DNA of 64,000 nucleotides, taken from assembly GCA_004352715.1 (NCBI GenBank), contig SCFE01000091.1:580431-644430 (forward strand), given 5' to 3'. The stretch is from Hofstenia miamia. Lineage: Eukaryota; Xenacoelomorpha; Acoela. The notes beneath the pieces are model-generated. The model saw only the letters and a program-made list of their open reading frames with translations. It did not search any database and was not told the DNA's origin. Below are positions 1 to 11,270 of this stretch, one piece after another. The first letter of the stretch is position 1. The number at the start of each line of letters is the position of its first letter. The position numbers and the translations under genes are program-made.

Positions 1-1025
1 TCGTATCAGAGTTTAAGTACTTAGGCTCGATAATCAGCACTGCTGGGACAGCCCTCTCCGAAGCAAGACATCGGTGTAAAAATGTACTTGGCAAGATCAT
101 ACGTTATCGGCGAGTAGCACGTCAGAATGGGCTTGGCAAAGCACTCTCCTTCTTACTCCTACGAGGCGTGATGGTACCCACACTAACGTATGCGTGTGAA
201 ACCTGGGCAGAATCTTGTAGGGAACTTGAGATGCTTGAGGCTTCCATGAATACCTGTAAAAGGGTTTTTTGTGGAGTCTCCTTATGGGAAAAGCTCACAA
301 AGGAACAAGTACACAGACTTATGCCTTTCCAACAAGTGCGCACTATAATTGCACGTAAGCGCTTACTTTTTGTAAGCCGGATGCTGGCGCACAGAGAAAG
401 CATAAATAGTGGCGAGTTCCTAGAGCTTAGTATGACAAAAGCATCAATTGTTCCTGAAGGAAATGGCCACGTTGTCAGTGCACGCAAGAGTCAGTGTTGG
501 GAAAAACGGCTTGTACTTGATGTGCAGTGGTTAATGGGTGTTACTCTGGGGGAGTCTCAACTGTTTTCCACTTTGACCACATCGTGCACTCATTCAAGAA
601 ACGCGAGAGAGGTTGTTAGCAGCCTATTAGAGTCAATCAACGGGGACTCAGCGGTGCTACGGGATAGAATTGCTGGGGCGGCTTATGCAGCAGTACCGAG
701 GCTCACACAAGCCAGTACGAGACACCTGAGGTGCACGGAGTGTGCGCGTATGTTTTCTGCCCAAAAGGCGTTAAATCGTCATGTCAGAAATGACCATACG
801 CAGAGCTCCACGACTATAGCGGATGCTAATTGCTGGAAGTGTGAAGCGAAGGGATGCTACAAGTCGTACAAGAGCAAAGGTTGGTACTTACGGCATATTA
901 AGACCTGTCACCCCAACCTTTGCAATCGAGCATTGATAGGCAACGAAGGAAGACACCAGGCTTCCGCCACCAATCTGGGGGCGTTGGAGGGACCGGTTGC
1001 AGTCCTGCAGGAGTCTAAACTATAA
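1..1025 (+). CDS. Non-LTR retrotransposon polyprotein, C-terminal part (cut by window edge)
   Basis: This is the 3' part of the same ORF that is complete at 35968-39423; base 1 is the second base of a codon. It starts just after the reverse transcriptase palm/thumb region (FKYLGSI motif) and keeps the YACETW-containing C-terminal domain and the two C2H2-like fingers near 730-800 and 835-895. The last residues and stop are identical to the complete copy. Two amino-acid differences are visible: R for G in EQVHRLMP and L for V in FLELSM. Any start inside this segment, such as the Met at 168, is only an internal methionine. Whether the upstream part is intact cannot be seen here. Confidence 0.9.
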   Translation, partial: VSEFKYLGSIISTAGTALSEARHRCKNVLGKIIRYRRVARQNGLGKALSFLLLRGVMVPTLTYACETWAESCRELEMLEASMNTCKRVFCGVSLWEKLTKEQVHRLMPFQQVRTIIARKRLLFVSRMLAHRESINSGEFLELSMTKASIVPEGNGHVVSARKSQCWEKRLVLDVQWLMGVTLGESQLFSTLTTSCTHSRNAREVVSSLLESINGDSAVLRDRIAGAAYAAVPRLTQASTRHLRCTECARMFSAQKALNRHVRNDHTQSSTTIADANCWKCEAKGCYKSYKSKGWYLRHIKTCHPNLCNRALIGNEGRHQASATNLGALEGPVAVLQESKL

Positions 1026-1117
1026 AGCTCTTTGTTACTCGATTCCTAGGGCTTCAGGACCAGAACTGGTCGGTACCATCCAGTTCTAAAGTTAGGACTG
1101 CGTTTGGGAGCCCCCAC

Positions 1118-1127
1118 AGTAACATTT
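1118..1127. repeat. 3' target-site duplication of the copy-1 non-LTR element
   Basis: AGTAACATTT directly follows the element's 3' end (GGGAGCCCCCAC). The same 10 bases lie at 39516-39525, and the matching 5' copy is seen only at 35802-35811 beside the complete element. Confidence 0.7.
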
Positions 1128-1294
1128 TATATATGAAACAAGGGATTGTTGGTCTTCAATTGATTGAACATTTGTCGTATGAATTTGCATAATAACCGTT
1201 GAACAATGACTTTATTTTGATTGAACTGCATGACAAACGATAGCATGGCTACATGTATTGAACATTAGTCCATAAGCGACCATTGGGTTCCCGC

Positions 1295-1524
1295 TAGGCC
1301 AAGGTTACATTTGTGATTTGTTCAAAAGTGATATATCACCTTTGAAAGAATTGCACGTCTAACCACCTGAGGTAATTAGCAATGTGACGATCACAATGAA
1401 ATGAAACGAGCACAATTTCTTTGTGATTGTCACATCGCTAATTATTTTGGTTGGTTAGACGTGCGATTCAATCAAAATGTGATAGATCACTTTTGAACCA
1501 ATCACTAGTCTAACCGTGGCCTTA
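1295..1524. mobile_element. Foldback MITE, about 107-bp arms (copy in duplication 1)
   Basis: The arms 1295-1402 and 1415-1524 are inverted copies separated by about 12 bp. Both contain TTCAAAAGTGAT, GCACGTCTAACCA and ATGTGACxATCACAA-type blocks in mirror order. The outer ends read taggccaaggtta and, reversed, taaggccacggtta. There is no ORF. It is a non-autonomous DNA transposon or hairpin element of unassigned superfamily. No convincing target-site duplication could be fixed. Confidence 0.8.
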
Positions 1525-4500
1525 AGGGGATTGTAACTGTTTTGTTCAAATGCTTTTTTCTTGCTTCAGTTTTTTCGTCTATTATGTTGAAGTCGATTTT
1601 CCACAAAAAACCGTTTTAATTGTTAAATATGATTAAAATTGTTACATTAACTCTACCAAATTTATGTAAACGACTTATTATTCTTTACAATCAAAGAAAT
1701 TTCTAGAATTGTTTTAAATCAAAAATACAATATTGTGCAAAATACTATTTCAAAATGTATAAAGTTCTCACACATTTAATGAGTTAATTCTTGATATAAC
1801 AATGCAGTACCTAAGATTTATCAAATACATTACCCTCGGCGCCCAATTTAAAATTGGCAAAATTATATTTATTAAGCTACTAATTAAGCTCTTCAAACTG
1901 TCCTTATACTGCGACTCGACGGAAACACAACATTCAAAATGATAAAAGGCTTGCAAAATATATAGTTTTTCATTAAGAATAATATCATGCTTTTGGCATA
2001 CCGAACAATAGGTTATAGGGATACGATTGAGCTAAATCTGAGGGTCGGATCTCTACATCCAGCAGTACATAGGATATAATCATAGCCCATATTCATTACA
2101 AGGCCTACAATTAAAATGTCTGCTGGCTTCGACGCTTTGCAAAGAAAAAATATTCACAACTATAAAATGAATCTTACATTTCTCTAATACTTCGTTATAA
2201 TACACTATTATTACAGTAATACATGTAGTCGACAATTAGGCAACTTAAACATCTGTTCCCCCATTTCAGTAAAATCCGAGCAAGTGGCTATCTCACATTC
2301 ATGCATATCTGAGACTCATCGTTTGAATTTTAAGGCAAAAGCTGTATAGAAAAGACTACCACAGTTTAGAAGTTCAGGAACAACGCTGAAAATATCTCAG
2401 TATTTCCCGAGCGTATCCGAACCGCTTACATACTAAACAGAACCGATTAAAGCAAATAAATAACATACTTGGTCGTTGTAAAAATTATTGCTGAAAATAA
2501 GTTAAAATTCTTTTATAAATGCAGGAAACATGAGAAAATTCATATTAAAATTCAATTAAACTTTTTAAAGAAATTTAAGCTAAAGCAATTGTAAGTGCTG
2601 CACCAAATTGGCCTAATTGAGCCATAGTTCAATCGCAATTTTCAATCCAAACCGAGACAGCCCGTCAATTACCCGAGCTGCTTGCAACAGTGTGTAACAA
2701 TGAAAAAAGTTTTTTAAGAAAATAATCTATGCAAGAATGAATTTCGTAACAAAAAACAAACAGGCCAGGGCCTATTTCAAAAAATAGACTCGTTTCCAGC
2801 ACTTGACTAACCTTATTTTAAGTATCACAATAAAACTAATAAGTTAAGATACTTTTCAAAATTTACAAAACTTAAGGCTTTCATTCAAACACACTTTTTT
2901 AAATTTTAACGAAGCATTTTGGTCTTTACCTAATTTAAATGAACAATTTTACGCATGATGCAGTTTCATTCTTATTGACAATATTTATTTTTTTATACTT
3001 TCTATTGGTTTTTTAGCATAGTATAAAAGTACCTCATTATCTCAATTAAAGTACATGTAATTGAACTTAATCTAGTAAAATGCTAAAAAATTTTATTTTT
3101 GTGGTGTATTTATTTTTAATTTCTGTCAAATTATTTAAAATCAGTGGAACTTACGGTTTACTTCACCAGGAGTAGAAATGACGATTTTATGACAGAGGAA
3201 AGTGGATCAACAAAAGAAAGAACCGCTATGGTAATCACAAATGAAGAAACGCTGCTGGCGCCTTTCTAAATTACTTTTAAAAGCTCTTCTCCCGGTCTTC
3301 AATTAAGAACAAGTTGCCAAATAGCAAGACCGATAGACCATTCCTTCCACCAACCAATCAACAGTCAATGAAAATGGCTGGAATGTGACGCACACATTAT
3401 GCCGTAGGATGCGTGGCAAAACTTGCCAATGTGCGGCAAGCATGCTGTTCTGCCCACAGATTTAGCTTCGAAAGTCCGTTCACTACACAAAGCAGAAGTT
3501 TAATGCTGCGTTTTTCTTTTAACGACTTTCATTTACAACATGTTGGCTGTGTGAAATTAATTAGCGCAATAAAACAATGCTCTTTCATTTACTGCTCGCA
3601 ATTAATTCACGTTTAAAAACAAATTAGTACCTTATTTTTAATAAAGTAATATGATCTATATAATCCAAGAATAAAATATTTCTTTTAAATTAAAATGAAA
3701 TTAGTTATTTATATAACATTTTCTCAAATAATATTTCTTAAATTTTGATACTAGTGTATACAAAATATTGAAAACTACCACAATGTCTAACTTTCACTTC
3801 CTTTTAGGAAAAAACGTTGATTCTACGCCTTAAAAAACCTTTTATTATTTGTTAGCATTGCTTTGTTTAATGATACAATGTGTTTAAAGTTTGTGATAAT
3901 ACTTTTATTCAGAGTTTTCACAATGTTTTTCAAATGTTTTGTTGAAATTTTCAAATTAAAAAATTTGAGAACTAATATGTACCTTATCTTGCTTCTTTGC
4001 TCCTTCATAGTGAACATTTTAATGACTTTTAATTGAAATGAAATTAATTTAAGAAAGGAGTAATTACTGAGATTTAAAGCGAAAATTTAATAAACAAATA
4101 AAAAAAATATATATATAATGATTTATAAAGTATTATTTATTCCCAATAAACAATAAAACCTTTAGAAGACGTCTTATAACACATCTTAAAATGATTTAGA
4201 ATATTGAAAGCTCCTGTTTATGTGCTGATACATAGATCATTTACCTAACCTAATTAACATAGACGAGGTGTTTGCTAAAATTATTTTTATTATTTAAATG
4301 ATACAGCAACTATTATATAAAATGCCTCAGAAATTTTGGGCAACGAAATGGCGTTTACAAAGTGACATTAATCTTCCACATTAATGTTAAAGCGTTATTG
4401 AATTCGATTCTACATTTTTGTTGCTCCATCATATTTTCAATGGTTCTTCTTTGGATTACTTAGACTAAATAGCAATTTTTTACGTCCTTTTCTTTAAAAA

Positions 4501-4633
4501 TTGATGAACAAAAATTTAAATCCTGAAACATGTTTACAATTCAGAACTTTATAAACGCAAATGGTTATCACTTTGCCCAATATACCAAATTCAGAATGAG
4601 CCTGAAGTTTGCTCTACGTCTAAAGGCAGCCCT

Positions 4634-4634
<1 letters not shown>
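1525..4634. other. AT-rich non-coding host flank (copy 1)
   Basis: No gene can be supported here. The short ORFs at 1768-1956, 3413-3616 and 3823-4017 lack recognisable domains and recur unchanged in copy 2 only because the whole block is duplicated. A single TTTAGAAGACGTC motif lies near 4162 and resembles the 11-bp tandem unit at 43426-43590. Confidence 0.6.

Positions 4635-4635
<1 letters not shown>

Positions 4636-4682
<47 letters not shown>
4636..4682. repeat. (TA)n microsatellite at duplication edge
   Basis: A pure TA tract of about 46 bp. The sequence to its right differs from that at the right edge of copy 2, so the duplication breakpoint lies in or next to this tract. Confidence 0.95.
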
Positions 4683-4685
<3 letters not shown>

Positions 4686-5609
4686 GTTGAGATGGACACA
4701 GGTTGAGTTCGTGTGAAGCAAATTTTTTCCTTAGGTTTAATAAGATATAATAGTAAAATGTTGTAATTTGTTGTGATCATTGTAATGTGTATCATCTCAA
4801 GGAGATTTTAACTTGGTGCTAGATTGTTTATCGAACAATTAAGTTGAATTAAAAAGAACTAACTCGTATCAGCGCGTTTATAATGGCAAAAAGATAAATG
4901 CTAAATGTAAAAGTAAACTAATCAGAAGCACGAATGACTTGTAAAAAAAATTAGGATTTTCGATTTATAAATATTTTATTGTGCTAATATTTTAGTTTGT
5001 CATGAATGAATTATCTTCTGAAATTAAAAGGATTTCCACCTCGATTTGTTTTGAAAGAGGCACCTGATCGATCTGAGCGAAATGGCTCTTTTTATGGGCC
5101 ACTGTGACTGAAAGACGGTCCTCATTGGCGGCTGACACCGTAGAAGCCTTAGAAATACTAAATTCATTTTTCAAAACATCAAAAAAATTAAAATTTTAAA
5201 TACACGTTTAATGAATTATAATTTGTATCAATTGAATACTTGATGATTTTTGGGTCTGTTTTTAAAATCTCAACCCGTTTCCACCCCTGTACTAAGGTGC
5301 TCATTATTGAGAAAATGAAATAAATGTACTCTATTTGTAAATTTCAGCAGAGTTATGTCGAATGTAGGTTAAGAAATCTAAATATTTACTATTTAATAAT
5401 TTGATCATTGCCCTCCACTAGATTTTTTGATTGATTGCTTCATTACCTTTCTTTAGAGGTAGCCTTGCGAATAACTAAGAACAAAAGATGTAAATAGAAC
5501 TGAAAAAGTTACATAGCTAAGAATGACAACAATATCGACACAACGTTTACCCATAACACGAAAACTGGTAAAATATTAAACCGAGCTCAATGAATTCGGT
5601 CCACATGAG
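4683..5609. other. AT-rich intergenic, little content
   Basis: Apart from the possible terminal exon at 4992-5163, nothing recognisable is seen between the (TA)n tract and the piggyBac remnant. Confidence 0.5.
4992..5163 (-). CDS. Possible terminal exon, unknown gene
   Basis: Read on the minus strand, an open segment contains SAANEDRLSVTVAHKKSHF and QIDQVPLSKQIEVEILL, followed by a stop at 4994-4992 and an AATAAA signal at 4980-4975, 12 bases on. It has more balanced codon use than its AT-rich surroundings. A possible splice acceptor (AATTTAG) lies at its 5' side near 5164. It could be the last exon of a host gene on the minus strand, perhaps even the choline transporter whose first exons lie upstream at 11243-10297. 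I see no sequence similarity that proves this, and no exons between that would link them. It could also be a chance ORF. Confidence 0.3.
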
Positions 5610-7662
5610 TTTACCCTTAGTCCAATTGACCAACCACTAATAGTCAGCTATGTACAAGTGCCAAAATAATGTCTGGATTACATCTTTGTGTGTCAATTGA
5701 TAAAGCAGCCTCCTTTGACACACAAATGTGGCTTGTTGCTGAAGCCATCGCAAACAGAGCTGGATCGCTCTCCAGGTTTTCCAGCCTTTTTGCATCATTC
5801 ACAAGCCGCATCTTTGCAAGCAATCGTAGTCCACAAGATGCAGGTGGCAGCCTTGGTCACAGGGAGATTGATGAGCTCCTCTTTGAAGGTTCGGAAGGGG
5901 ATTTTTCTGCCCGACACCTCTGCTCAAAGTAAACAAAATGTGAGCATTGGACTTGAGCCACCTAAAAAATCCATGCAAATATCTTCTTCCACAATTTGCG
6001 GGTTTTACGGTTGTGCGTGCTGTAATATTCAGTCATTTGATTAGCATGATCACAACTGTTCAATGACACATTATAGCTCGCAACCATGACAGGTTTGGCG
6101 ACTTTACGAAAACCTTCCTACACTTCTGTCAGTATTTTCTGAATATATGTGAAGACCAAGACACATGGTGTTTTGGCTTTCTTATCTTTCCATGCTGTAC
6201 ACAGAATGTAGTGTTCCTCATTGTAGTAAGACCGGGTCTCCATGTGGCCGATCTTGAGGTTCTTGATCTCCAGGAAATCACAACGGTTGACATTCAGCGT
6301 CCCAGTATAAAAGTGGCAAGCACTGGAAATGTTATGAATAAGCGGCGCCGATGTGTAATACCAGTCCGCAAAGATATGATGCTCACTTCTAGTTATAGGC
6401 TGCAGCAGAGTTTTGAAGATTTTCACAGCTTATGATTGATCTTCATCACATTCCGGGACGTAGGATGTGTTATTGCCGAAATAAATTTTGGTGTTGAAGA
6501 CGTAACCGGTGATTGAGTCACAGAGTCCAAAAGTTTTGATGGGATGCTTCTTGGGTTTCGCCGCATTGTACTTCTTGTGCAGAAAACGCCCCCTTCCAGC
6601 TGATGACCATTTCATCAATAGATAATTTTTGATATGGATAAAATGCTGTCTGGAATTTGGAAAAAAGAAGATCAATGAATGGCCCAATCTTCGGTTTGCC
6701 TGCCACGTCAGGCTCACAAACATGGAGCATGCTGTGGTAGATAAGCTGAAATTTGGTCCTCGGAAACACTGCCGAGAAACAAGGCGTATGAAAATATAAT
6801 TTCTTCATACTCCAGTAATCAGACACGTATGGGCGAGGGTCAAGTCCGATGGCAATGTAGATAGCTAAAAACGTATAAAGTTCATATCACCCGATGTCCT
6901 CCCATAATGCAAAACTCTAAGACTGCGTCTGTGGTGTGTTACTTTGAATGCGAACAGCTGCATATTTGTTTATTTCCCGAACAAGACAGTCAATTACCTC
7001 CTCATACATCAAGGAGAACAGAAAGTCAAGTGGAGTAGCATCCTCCTCTAAAGTCAACTTCAAGCCACACTCAGCTCAAAAAGGAAAGCTTTGTTGCATT
7101 TTCTTTCCCGGTGCCGCTTCACGCCATTCGCCAGATCTAGATTCATTATCAGACGTCTTTTACTTTTTAGAAGTAACAAAAGCCTATGCTTTGTTCTTTC
7201 TTTTAGTAGTTGTGCTAATAGATCTAAATGTGGAAGGTAAATCTGCAATTCTTTCTTCACTTTCACTTTTCATGGTCACCCCATGCCAGATCTTCATCTT
7301 CTGAATCTCCAAAATTCTTAAACATTTTCAAAGCCTCTTCACTGGTAATACGACGAGGTGGACTTAGAACAACTTGATGAAGAATCAGCCATTATGAATT
7401 AGATCTAGAACTCCAAATCACTTTGTCGTTTTTTTGATCGATTTTCATAACTTGAATCAAGGGCCAAACACAAACAAATAAATTTCGTGTCAGGAAAAAG
7501 CTTAGATTCATATTTTTTATTTACAATAATAAAAAAGGTAATTCAAAAACTCTAAGCAGAGCACAAATGAAACAATCATCACTGTGACGATATATTGGCA
7601 GCAGGTAAAATTGGCAACATACAGGGTGCCGATATATCGGCAGTTGGTATAGAAAGAGTTAA
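5610..7662 (-). mobile_element. Decayed piggyBac-type DNA transposon
   Basis: The right boundary is a TTAA at 7659-7662. Read on the minus strand it continues TTAACTCTTTCTATACCAAC and then GCCGATATATCGGC, which fits the TTAACYCTTT-type piggyBac terminus. The transposase remnant runs from about 7392 to 5670 on the minus strand. The left terminus is unclear: TTTACCCTTAG at 5610-5620 is the best candidate but has lost the TTAA. Frameshifts and stops make the element non-autonomous now. Confidence 0.75.
5670..7392 (-). pseudogene. piggyBac transposase (DDE_Tnp_1_7 type), frameshifted
   Basis: This encoded the cut-and-paste transposase that uses TTAA targets. The start is ATG at 7392. An acidic N-terminal part (RRITSEEALKMF, then a run of D/E) is followed at 6826-6518 by a segment with YWSMKKLYFHTPCFSAVF and SIDEMVISWKG, the first catalytic Asp region. 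A segment at 6426-6118 holds FADWYYTSAPLIHN (second Asp). A final part near 6090-5960 holds NSCDHANQMTEYYSTHNRKT (third Asp). All three catalytic Asp positions are still readable, but they lie in different frames, and stops interrupt the N-terminal and C-terminal parts. The C-terminal cysteine-rich finger of canonical piggyBac is not visible. It is a dead copy of moderate age. Confidence 0.85.
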
Positions 7663-9780
7663 ACCTCTGACTTTGCACTCGGCACGCCTCAATGGGATTG
7701 TGTTGGCTACTTACATAACAAGAAGTAGTTAACATTAGTTGTTGCTCCCCTGATTACTTGAACACTCTGAATGGTAAAAGTTTAAATGTTTCTAAACAAT
7801 TGGAATTTTCAATGAAAAATAGTGAATCTTTTCAGGCGTTTCAGGCACAAAAATATATTTTAGCACAAATTTTCAGCATTACGTTTGAGAGTTTTCATTA
7901 AAGGTCTTCCCCATATCTCAGAATTTTCAAAATTCAGAGTTTGAGAAAATTACAATATTATTCGGAAAAATAGTTTATCCTTTATAAAGAATATGAGCCA
8001 AGGGCTTTTTAAGGTGAAGTAGGTAATGGTCTATAAGGCAAATAATTTCACCTAAAAATTATGATATTCAATTCTCTTGGAAAAGTTTGCAAAATTTAAA
8101 AAAAAATTCTCCACTATCAGGTAATAATTTTACTCACAAAGTGAGAAAATATTTAAAAATAACTTTTTACAATATTATTTTATAAGTTAACTTAAACGCG
8201 ATAGTAGAAAGTCATCACGGTCATTTGTTCTCTGTACAATTATAAAATCAGTTCACCCTTTCTGCGAAGAAATCAATCATCTATTAGAGAAGGAACATAT
8301 ATTTATATATTTACATATATAGTGTTCAATTCATAGAGGAATTTCTTGAATATTAACTTGCTTTTTACCAAATGACAAATGTCATTTCGCTTCACTTTGT
8401 CGGCAAGAACATACGCCCACTCCCCGACAACAACGACTGACGTTTTAACAAATGAATAGGCCTCATTAGCTTCCAACGAATAAATTGGAAGAGTTATTTT
8501 CAGCATTTCCAATTTGACAAAAACTCAGAATGCGCGGAGAATCCCATTGAAGTTATAAACGATCATTTTTATACACGCTCATTATTTACTCAAGTGGAAA
8601 TTAGTGTATTAATTGATAAATGAAGTATAATCAGTATTCTGCATGAATCTGGATATCGCATTGCCCTAAAATTAATTTTGATTTTGTTAGATTTAAAATT
8701 GTGATTCAATAACAAACAGGGTTTACTGGAATATTACATAAAATTGATGTTCTCTAAATTCAATATTCAAAATTTAATCGAGTCACAATTATTGCTTATA
8801 TGCATTAGGTAACATCAAAATTATTTCACCACTTAATTTTCTCATCGCTTAAGTTCTTATATGTAAATTATATAAGCCATATATGTCTTAAAGGAAACAT
8901 TAAAGATCTATTTGAAAAAGGAATAATAATGCATTAACAAACGTGACTATGATCTAAAAAAGTCAGAGTATACTACAAACAAATTTTGAACGTTTATTTT
9001 CAGTTCGCAGAAATTAAAAGAAGATTATTAACATTTACGAGGCTCAAAAGACTATTCTTCTAAAACATCACATAAAGGCAAAGAAAAGTTTGAAAATGAC
9101 ATTTATGATTGAAATACTAACACTATTGCTAGATGTTTGTAATTCTTTTTATATTTAACGAACATATTTTTTCTGTTATGAGCGAATTGATCATTCTGCT
9201 ATAATCCTTAAATTAGAGTTAAGCCGATTTGAAGGAACACTATTGATTATAAACTGCAAAAAGGCATTAATTTGTTATTTATCTCATCATGGGCCCAACC
9301 TTAAATTCAACTAATGCTTCATTTTAAGATACATAATCAATTTTTGTAGTCATGATATTAATACTAAATAAAAAGTTAATTTGTTATGTACTATCTATAT
9401 TACATTTCCTTGGAATGTTTATGTATTGCAAATACATATGACAGCTTTATTTACTTGTTGTCAATTATAAAATATACGATTGATTTAGATGGACAGACGA
9501 CCCAAATGCGGGCCAGGTTCTTAGAATAAATTCCACATATATACATATATACATGCATATACATATATACATGCATTTGCTTATGTGCATATATGTGCCA
9601 AGTTAAAACAATTACTTCGTACAATTCAATCTGTTAAAAGCTTATCATTCAATGAAGTAAAGTAAAATTTCAATTTGGTATTTATAACGCGTTTCATAAA
9701 GCGTTGAAAATTACAATATTAATCCGTCAAATAATGAGCTGAGAATATTAGGTTTCCCTTGCAGCAATGAACACTGATGT

Positions 9781-9811
<31 letters not shown>

Positions 9812-10296
9812 ATGGAGAATTCTTCTGAGTATTTCAAACTATTCATCTTGGTGTGCAAATTTTTATGCACTAATTTTGAGAGAGAATAAATGTAAGAAAA
9901 ATTCTGAACAGATTATAACCAAAAAGTAAACTTTGACATAGAGGCTAATTTGAAAAAAATGATGTTATGATATAAGATATCTTTCATAAAAGCTGTTTGA
10001 TAATACATATTACATATAAAGGTGTGACACATTTTTTCGATTTAGAGAGCTTAACTGGGAAATAAGTTGTTTTATGTTGGCCTATTTACATTATGCTATG
10101 ATATGAATAACAGTGAACACTTTATAGAATGATTAACTTTAACCTTAAAGGAAATGCGCAAAACCTTTATGAGTGTTCACAATCTAATAATATCTTGTTA
10201 ATAATGCATTGTTTTTACATGCAGATGTAATATAGATATATGTATTGAAAATTATGTTGTTATTAGTGTTTATTAATTATTTAAAACAATGCCAAC
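7663..10296. other. AT-rich intergenic / intron-like region
   Basis: No exon is convincing. A minus-strand open segment at 8512-8303 (contains FVKTSVVVVGEWAYVLADKV) is not recognised. ATACATATATACATGC-type simple repeats lie at 9531-9596 and a (TA)n tract at 9781-9809. Further choline-transporter exons were sought on the minus strand here and not found. Confidence 0.5.
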
Positions 10297-11243
10297 CAAA
10301 GACTAAGCTAAGAGCATATCCGAAAGGAGCCTGTGTCCATAGTAGTCCATAACCTGGACGGTAAACTGCTTCTGTTGTGCCATTAATGTACCCACCACCA
10401 ACCCATGTCGCTAAATATAAGAAGCTTCACACCAACTCATGTAATATTATAACTAATTTAGAATTTCAGAAAGCGACTATATGGACTCGAAATATATGAC
10501 AAAATAATTTTTGTAATTCACCAAACATTAAATACCGGTATTCTATCAAATGTGTAATATTTTGCATGGTTTCTATCAAAAAAGTTGATGGTAGTTTATG
10601 TCCTGCATAAAATTTCAAAATTGAATTATGGAAAGGCCGAAGTGAGTACAAGATGAAGCATATTCAATTGGTTGGGGGTAAGAAAAATTTTTATTGAGGG
10701 CAGCGCTTGTGTTCTACTGTCGCGTGCGCTTAACAGGATTTTGTATAGAATTCAAGGAAATCATATAAAATTCTTAAGAAAATATATTCAACAAATGAAA
10801 TCCATACAAAAATGAAATAATTACAAAATGGTGATTTTAGTATTAATCATTAAATTAGCAATCCAATAGTGTAGAAATCATGTTCTGACAAAGCATTTGT
10901 TTTGTAAGACAATTTTCTAAGTATGTTGCCTAAAATTATTTTGAATTCAATGATTCTTTAATGGGGATGACTATGCTCCTAGTAAAAAAGTACTCCAAGT
11001 ATATTATGAGATACACATAGTGTATTTGTGTTATAAGTACATACCCGTCATAGTGAATGTTCCAACTATCCAACCTATATTTCTGCCTGCTAACATCTGA
11101 TCTTCTTCTAAGCAAATTGCTTGACTTGACTCCAAGAGCATTTTTCTTTGCTTTTTCCCATACCATGCTGCCCATAAACCAACAAACAAAATAAGAAGAT
11201 AAAAGAATGCAACTCCAATGGCACCGCCATAATTGATATCCAT
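10297..11243 (-). CDS. SLC5A7: High-affinity choline transporter, first two coding exons (partial)
   Basis: This is a Na+-coupled choline carrier of the SLC5 family, which supplies choline for acetylcholine synthesis at cholinergic terminals. Exon A (11243-11045) encodes [20 protein letters not shown], the first membrane helix, then a basic loop and [17 protein letters not shown]. The donor is G|gtatgt at 11044. A 634-bp intron ends in tatatttag at 10411. Exon B (10410 to about 10297) continues in phase 1: [20 protein letters not shown], then [20 protein letters not shown]. These match the [18 protein letters not shown] core known for CHT1. The joined frame is open across the junction. The exon B donor is probably G|gttggc at 10296, but it is weak. 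Later exons, about 85% of the protein, are not seen in this window, so the gene runs past the window start through a long intron or is truncated. Confidence 0.88.
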
Positions 11244-11270
11244 CTAAGCAAACTTTTTTAAAAAACATAC
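11244..11270 (-). promoter_or_regulatory. Splice acceptor directly before the choline transporter ATG
   Basis: On the minus strand the bases before the ATG at 11243 read aagtttgcttag|ATG, after a T/A-rich tract. An AG exactly abutting the start codon indicates either a 5'UTR intron or a trans-splice acceptor. The sequence cannot tell these apart. Confidence 0.5.

Larger units (their letters stand above)
1..4634. repeat. Direct duplication, copy 1 (matches 38399-43032)
   Basis: Base n here matches base n+38398 throughout: ORF starts and stops, the MITE, the TSD and the low-complexity flank all keep the same offset, so there are no net indels. I noticed substitutions only near 315, 350 and 426, plus the edge at 4635. 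The copy begins inside a retrotransposon ORF at the window edge and ends where both copies enter (TA)n. It contains host flank beyond the retrotransposon TSD, so it is not a second insertion. It is either a recent segmental duplication or a false duplication in the assembly. Confidence 0.95.

Noticed and set aside
4568-4795. ORF with IYIYIYIY
   Set aside because: Translation of the (TA)n tract, as are those at 42928-43140, 31945-32322 and similar.
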